Below are positions 4,599-7,674 of a DNA stretch of 7,674 bases, in pieces. Position numbers and translations under genes: made by a program. This stretch comes from Halieaceae bacterium (GTDB taxonomy: Bacteria > Pseudomonadota > Gammaproteobacteria > Pseudomonadales > Halieaceae): NCBI GenBank assembly GCA_018666055.1, contig JABJAS010000175.1, positions 1 through 7,674 on the forward strand, read 5' to 3'. The number at the start of each line of letters is the position of its first letter. The first letter of the stretch is position 1. The notes beneath the pieces are model-generated. The model did no database searches. It worked only from the letters and a program-made list of their open reading frames with translations, and had not been told where the DNA came from.

Positions 4599-5309
4599 TT
4601 AGTACCTCAAATCCTCTGGTCTGAAAATTAGCTGGAAGCGCCGAAACGTGGTTTCGAATACTCGACTATCCAACTGCGCAATCTCTGGAAATTTGCCTAC
4701 CCGCTCGACCGCACTGATCGCGCTTCTATCAAAGGCAGCATCGCCGCTAGTCGTCAACACACCGACCCCGACGACCTCCCCGGTTGGCACCAATTGTATC
4801 GAAAGCACTGACACCATACCGTTGCGCGCACTGGGCGGCCTAGTCCAACGGTTAATCACGGCTCGTTGGATCGTCGCGGCAACGGCATCCTGCAAATTGG
4901 TAGACTCTGACCCCGACAACTCCGATGTCGTCATATTGGCCAGCTCTTCCCTAGCCATTGCTGCTAGCTGAGTCGCATCCGACTCGGGTGCGGCGTCTTT
5001 GACCTCTGGCATCGGCTCTACTTCTGCGGGCGGCGGGACCTCCTGTGGTGGTGCTGGGGTAGGATCCACCTGTGGCGTCGGTTTCTGTTTTGGCTTGGGC
5101 TTAGGCTTAAGCGGTGGTTTCGGTGTCGGTTTTGGCGCCAAACTGTCTGCACTCACCAACACTGCCTGAACGGCTTGGGCGGTTGGGGCGGCCGCGATGA
5201 CTTGCGTCGGCCCGGCCCAGCGAAACCCAAGCACCAACACAATGCCCACATGTATGCCGATGGTCAGGAGAGCGGGCAGTCCGGAGAAGAGCCATCGATC
5301 CGATATCAT
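4599..5309 (-). CDS. tolA: TolA: inner-membrane energy transducer, short Pro/Lys-rich form
   Basis: TolA takes energy from TolQR and reaches across the periplasm to TolB/Pal and CpoB. The identification rests on position between tolR and tolB and on domain order. A short cytoplasmic N terminus precedes one membrane segment (about 7-29). Then comes an AQAVQAVLV stretch typical of TolA, a periplasmic linker, and a C-terminal TolA/TonB-like domain (about 138-236, NRWTRPPSARNGM, SIQLVPTGEVV, SGDAAFDRSAISAV). At 236 residues it is far shorter than E. coli TolA (421). The long Ala/Lys helix is replaced by a Pro-Lys repeat (about 59-79) plus Pro/Glu-rich sequence to about 103, as in TonB. The membrane segment keeps His20, but four residues earlier has Thr16 where TolA and TonB usually have Ser. 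There is no cysteine anywhere. The ATG overlaps the tolR TGA by one base (TGATG), with no clear ribosome-binding site, suggesting translational coupling. Confidence 0.92.
   Translation of the reverse strand: MISDRWLFSGLPALLTIGIHVGIVLVLGFRWAGPTQVIAAAPTAQAVQAVLVSADSLAPKPTPKPPLKPKPKPKQKPTPQVDPTPAPPQEVPPPAEVEPMPEVKDAAPESDATQLAAMAREELANMTTSELSGSESTNLQDAVAATIQRAVINRWTRPPSARNGMVSVLSIQLVPTGEVVGVGVLTTSGDAAFDRSAISAVERVGKFPEIAQLDSRVFETTFRRFQLIFRPEDLRY
4605..4608 (-). promoter_or_regulatory. Ribosome-binding site fixing the tolB GTG start
   Basis: GAGG on the minus strand, eight bases before the GTG at 4596-4594 and inside the last codons of tolA. It supports the GTG, which gives a correctly placed signal peptide. 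Confidence 0.55.
5073..5135 (-). repeat. Pro-Lys dipeptide repeat tract in tolA
   Basis: Codons 59-79 of tolA encode alternating Pro and Lys (KPKPKPKQKP core, with Thr interruptions). The DNA shows repeating GGCTTGGGC- and GGTTTCGGT-like units on the plus strand. Such a tract forms an extended, stiff polyproline-type spacer in TonB. Repetitive DNA here is a likely site of length variation between strains. Confidence 0.75.
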
Positions 5310-5725
5310 CAGTCGACTGCTGGGTTCTCAGTGACCAAACCAACCGACGGTGCGCCGGCTGCTTGCAATGCCGTCATCACCACGACCACCTGCCCATAGG
5401 GGACCGTTTTGTCACCCCAGATCAATACGGGTTTTTCGGGCGTTCGTCGCAATACCGCTCCGACTCGTTGTTGAATGGTCGTGAGTGCCAGAGACTGTTT
5501 TTCGTCGACGCCTAGATTTAAAAATAATTGGCCTCGATCATTAATCGACACAATTAACGGCTCAGCATCCTGATTATCAACCGGGGCCGCGACGGCATCG
5601 GGAAGATCTACCTCAACCCCTTGCATCAGCATGGGTGCGGTCACCATAAAAATGACGAGCAGGACCAGCATCACGTCGATATAAGGCACGACATTAATTT
5701 CAGCCAGCATGCGCCGCCTGCGCAC
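5309..5725 (-). CDS. tolR: TolR: ExbD/TolR-family motor subunit
   Basis: TolR works with TolQ as the stator-like, proton-driven part of the Tol machine in the inner membrane, and its periplasmic domain can contact peptidoglycan. The protein has 138 residues (E. coli 142). It begins with an arginine-rich cytoplasmic stub, then EINVVPYIDVMLVLLVIFMVTAP spread over a single membrane helix (about 12-34). Asp17 matches the essential membrane aspartate (Asp23 in E. coli). The periplasmic domain (about 40-138) includes ADAVAAP-like and GDKTVPYGQVV segments. The predicted start is GTG one base after the tolQ TAA, with AGAGGA upstream. An ATG at residue 6 is an alternative but would drop the positive charges before the helix. 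The gene overlaps tolA by one base. Confidence 0.96.
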   Translation of the reverse strand: MRRRRMLAEINVVPYIDVMLVLLVIFMVTAPMLMQGVEVDLPDAVAAPVDNQDAEPLIVSINDRGQLFLNLGVDEKQSLALTTIQQRVGAVLRRTPEKPVLIWGDKTVPYGQVVVVMTALQAAGAPSVGLVTENPAVD

Positions 5726-5726
5726 G

Positions 5727-6437
5727 TTAACTGTCCTCTGACTTATGCGCCTTCACCGTATAGGTCTGGCGCTGTAAAATGCCCGAAAACTCATCCACAA
5801 AGGCCTCGTATCGGCTGAGTAACGCGTCGCTGCGGGCTGCCAACCGGTTATAGGCAAGGACAGCCGGTATCGCAGCAAACAGCCCCATTGCCGTGGCAAT
5901 TAACGCCTCCGAAATCCCCGGAGCAACGGTGGCCAGCGTTGCTTGAGTCGCATTCGCTAACCCTCGAAACGAATTCATGATCCCCCACACCGTGCCGAGC
6001 AAACCAATGTAAGGACTGGTAGATCCCACAGAGGCTAAAAACGGCAGATGCTGCTCAATGCGATCGGTCTCTCGCATCAAGGCGACGCGCATGGCGCGGC
6101 GCGAACCCTCCAGTATCGCGTCAGCATCCATATGTTCCTGTTGAGACAAGCGCGAAAACTCTTTAAAACCGGCTCTGAAAAGACTCTCCACACCCGTTGG
6201 CAATTGTCCATCAGCAACGGCCTGATTGCCCTCTCGGTATAGCTGGGCAAGGTCAATGCCCGACCAAAATTGCTCCTCAAATAAGAACAGCTCATCATCA
6301 GTGCGACGCATCAGCATGACGCGCTGAATGATTAAAAACCATGACGACACAGACGCCAGCACTAAAATCAGCATCACTATCTGTACGAGGATGCTGGCAT
6401 CAAGGATGAGCTCTATTAAGCTAAGTTCTTGTGTCAC
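5727..6437 (-). CDS. tolQ: TolQ: MotA/TolQ/ExbB-family proton channel subunit
   Basis: TolQ forms the inner-membrane pentamer-type channel around TolR and converts proton flow into movement of TolA. The 236 residues (E. coli 230) hold three membrane helices, about 15-37, 135-158 and 170-195, with a cytoplasmic loop between the first two. FWSGIDLAQLY, GFKEFSRL and GASRAMR-like EGSRRAMRVAL are family landmarks in that loop. The channel-lining threonines are present: T149 in GLLGTVWGIM and T182 in EALIATAMGLF, matching E. coli T145 and T178. The predicted start is GTG, overlapping the ybgC stop by four bases (GTGA), with AAGG seven bases upstream. No in-frame ATG is close. The gene is the first of the motor genes and is tightly coupled to ybgC. 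Confidence 0.97.
   Translation of the reverse strand: MTQELSLIELILDASILVQIVMLILVLASVSSWFLIIQRVMLMRRTDDELFLFEEQFWSGIDLAQLYREGNQAVADGQLPTGVESLFRAGFKEFSRLSQQEHMDADAILEGSRRAMRVALMRETDRIEQHLPFLASVGSTSPYIGLLGTVWGIMNSFRGLANATQATLATVAPGISEALIATAMGLFAAIPAVLAYNRLAARSDALLSRYEAFVDEFSGILQRQTYTVKAHKSEDS
5735..5738 (-). promoter_or_regulatory. Ribosome-binding site for the tolR GTG start
   Basis: GAGG (within AGAGGA) on the minus strand, nine bases before the GTG at 5725-5723 and inside the end of tolQ. It favours the GTG over the ATG five codons further on, although that ATG has an AGG six bases ahead of it. Confidence 0.5.
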
Positions 6438-6856
6438 CCTGTCACCTTCTGTTGTTGAGTTGCCTTAATGAGTTGCGCACGCAACTCATCCTCCAATCTT
6501 TTCGGGCGACCGGTCTCCCGGTCGACGCACGCAATTTGTACACTACCCTCTACTAACAGCGTCTGATCTCTGCGGACCGTCTGATCAAAATCAATCGTCG
6601 CGGCGCCGACATGCTGTGCGACCAGTGTCACTGAGAGCGCATCATCGAGCCGGGCGGGCTGACGATAATCCAGCGACATCTTAGACACGACAAACATCCA
6701 CCCATTATCTGAAATAGCCGCTCGATCCACCCCTAACGTTCGCATGAACTCGGTTCTTGCCCGCTCAAAATACTTAAGGTAGTTGACGTAGTAGACGATC
6801 CCTCCGGCATCCGTATCCTCAATATAGACTCTGATCGGCAGAGAAAATTCCGACAT
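6434..6856 (-). CDS. ybgC: Tol-Pal-associated acyl-CoA thioesterase YbgC
   Basis: YbgC is a cytoplasmic hotdog-fold acyl-CoA thioesterase, conserved at the head of tol-pal operons; its link to envelope function is not fully settled. The protein has 140 residues, close to the family norm. The active-site region RVYIEDTDAGGIVYYVNYLKYFERARTE is split over about residues 9-36, with Asp16 matching the E. coli catalytic Asp18. Tyr23 stands where E. coli has His25. PARLDD (67-72) is another conserved landmark. The ATG shares one base with the ruvB stop (TAATG), and no good ribosome-binding site is visible, so translation is probably coupled to ruvB. At its end it overlaps tolQ by four bases. Confidence 0.95.
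   Translation of the reverse strand: MSEFSLPIRVYIEDTDAGGIVYYVNYLKYFERARTEFMRTLGVDRAAISDNGWMFVVSKMSLDYRQPARLDDALSVTLVAQHVGAATIDFDQTVRRDQTLLVEGSVQIACVDRETGRPKRLEDELRAQLIKATQQQKVTG
6445..6448 (-). promoter_or_regulatory. Ribosome-binding site for the tolQ GTG start
   Basis: AAGG on the minus strand, seven bases before the GTG at 6437-6435 and inside the last codons of ybgC. It supports the GTG as start; there is no ATG nearby in frame. Confidence 0.5.
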
Positions 6857-7674
6857 TACCGTAACTGATCCAAATCCAGCCCCGCATGCTCAGCCGCCGA
6901 GCCTTGAAAAGGCAATCCGAAATGCGCATACGCATGTCGAGTCGCCATTCGGCCTCTGGGTGTCCGGAGAATAAAGCCTTGCTGTATTAGAAACGGTTCA
7001 AGCACATCCTCAATCGTACCTCGTTCTTCTGATAGCGCCGCCGCCAGACTGTCCACGCCCACTGGGCCACCATCAAATTTTTCGATTAAGGTCAGCAATA
7101 AACGGCGATCTAAGTGATCAAAACCCTCAGCATCAACATTCAATAAGTCTAACGCCGCCTCGGCAGTATCGCCGCTCACGGTGCCGTCCCCTTTGACCTC
7201 TGCAAAATCGCGCACCCGGCGCAAAAGTCGATTAGCAATGCGTGGCGTGCCGCGCGAGCGTCGTGCAATGGCTGCCGCGCCCGGGCTGTCGGTGGGAATT
7301 TCCAAGATGCCCGCCGAGCGGCTGACAATTTCGGTCAACTCAGCGGCATCGTAGAACTCCAGACGTTGAACAATACCGAACCGGTCCCTCAGGGGTGACG
7401 TGAGCAGTCCAGCTCGAGTGGTCGCCCCAACCAGGGTAAACGGCGGCAAATCGAGCTTGATCGACCGCGCCGCAGGCCCCTCGCCGATCATGATATCGAG
7501 CTGGTAGTCTTCCATGGCCGGGTACAAGATCTCCTCGACATGGGGGCTCAAACGGTGGATCTCGTCGATAAAGAGCACGTCGCCCGGCTCTAAGTTGGTC
7601 ATCAGCGCCGCGATGTCACCCGCCTTTTCTAGAATAGGCCCACTCGTCGTTTTCAACTGAACGCCCATCTCCTC
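6856..7674 (-). CDS. ruvB: Holliday junction branch-migration helicase RuvB (5' end outside window)
   Basis: RuvB is the hexameric AAA+ motor that drives branch migration of Holliday junctions with RuvA, in recombinational repair. The frame is open to the window edge, giving 272 residues of about 335-345, so the N-terminal part with the Walker A loop is missing. What remains matches the family closely: the Walker B motif FIDEIH (about fragment residues 35-40), [17 protein letters not shown], sensor-1 GATTRAG, the SPLRDRFG segment carrying the arginine finger, sensor-2 [12 protein letters not shown], and the C-terminal winged-helix DNA-binding domain ending in [17 protein letters not shown]. 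An internal ATG at 7668 is not the start, as codons before it (EE) continue the conserved sequence. The stop overlaps the ybgC start. Confidence 0.98.
   Translation of the reverse strand, partial: EEMGVQLKTTSGPILEKAGDIAALMTNLEPGDVLFIDEIHRLSPHVEEILYPAMEDYQLDIMIGEGPAARSIKLDLPPFTLVGATTRAGLLTSPLRDRFGIVQRLEFYDAAELTEIVSRSAGILEIPTDSPGAAAIARRSRGTPRIANRLLRRVRDFAEVKGDGTVSGDTAEAALDLLNVDAEGFDHLDRRLLLTLIEKFDGGPVGVDSLAAALSEERGTIEDVLEPFLIQQGFILRTPRGRMATRHAYAHFGLPFQGSAAEHAGLDLDQLR

Noticed and set aside
4648..4971. Plus-strand 107-residue open frame opposite tolA
   Set aside because: Antisense to the conserved TolA C-terminal domain, with no recognisable protein family and no start signal.
1..7674. A new defence, mobile or secondary-metabolite system
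   Set aside because: Every long frame on the coding strand is a known housekeeping gene in a conserved order, the gaps are short, and neither strand leaves room for additional unexplained genes.

Overview
The window is a compact, entirely minus-strand chromosomal segment of a gammaproteobacterium. In transcription order (right to left) it reads: ruvB (5' end cut by the window edge), ybgC, tolQ, tolR, tolA, tolB, pal, cpoB (ybgF), queE, queC, and a tRNA-Lys(UUU) gene closed by an intrinsic terminator. This order, with queE and queC behind cpoB and a lysine tRNA after them, is the one familiar from Pseudomonas-like and related marine Gammaproteobacteria. The protein sequences fit that group better than the enterics: Pal resembles OprL, YbgC carries the DTDAGGIVYY form, and QueE has the plain CX3CX2C motif. 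A member of the Cellvibrionales or Pseudomonadales is my best guess, at low confidence. This is core, vertically inherited DNA. I see no mobile element, CRISPR array, phage gene or foreign-looking segment.

Right part (about 4600-7674): the ruvB end overlaps ybgC by one base, ybgC overlaps tolQ by four, tolQ and tolR are one base apart, tolR overlaps tolA by one base, and tolA and tolB are two bases apart. This is one tightly coupled message. TolQ, TolR and TolA form the inner-membrane motor driven by the proton motive force. TolB is the periplasmic beta-propeller and Pal the outer-membrane lipoprotein gripping peptidoglycan. Together they pull the outer membrane in during division and maintain envelope integrity. 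CpoB is the periplasmic coiled-coil/TPR partner linking Tol to peptidoglycan synthesis.

Middle (about 2620-3365): the only real break inside the tol-pal run is the 99-base tolB-pal gap. It holds a perfect TATAAT next to a run of eight T, so pal may have its own promoter. Just after pal, inside the signal-peptide codons of cpoB, is a sequence with every hallmark of a rho-independent terminator (9-bp GC-rich stem, 5-base loop, T-run) on the coding strand. Another 8-bp inverted repeat lies in the last codons of tolB. Together these suggest that the abundant Pal lipoprotein is expressed as its own sub-unit of the operon. This is the most interesting feature of the window.

Left part (1-1741): queE and queC encode two consecutive steps of the preQ0/queuosine pathway (CPH4 to CDG to preQ0). 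They are followed by 244 bases without a convincing gene, which hold a plausible stable-RNA promoter, and then by tRNA-Lys and its terminator. The tRNA is not a queuosine substrate, so this adjacency is probably historical. Five of the nine genes with a visible start (tolQ, tolR, tolB, cpoB, queC) appear to begin with GTG.

I did not find a previously undescribed biological system here. The findings are regulatory details and residue-level variations within a well-known locus.
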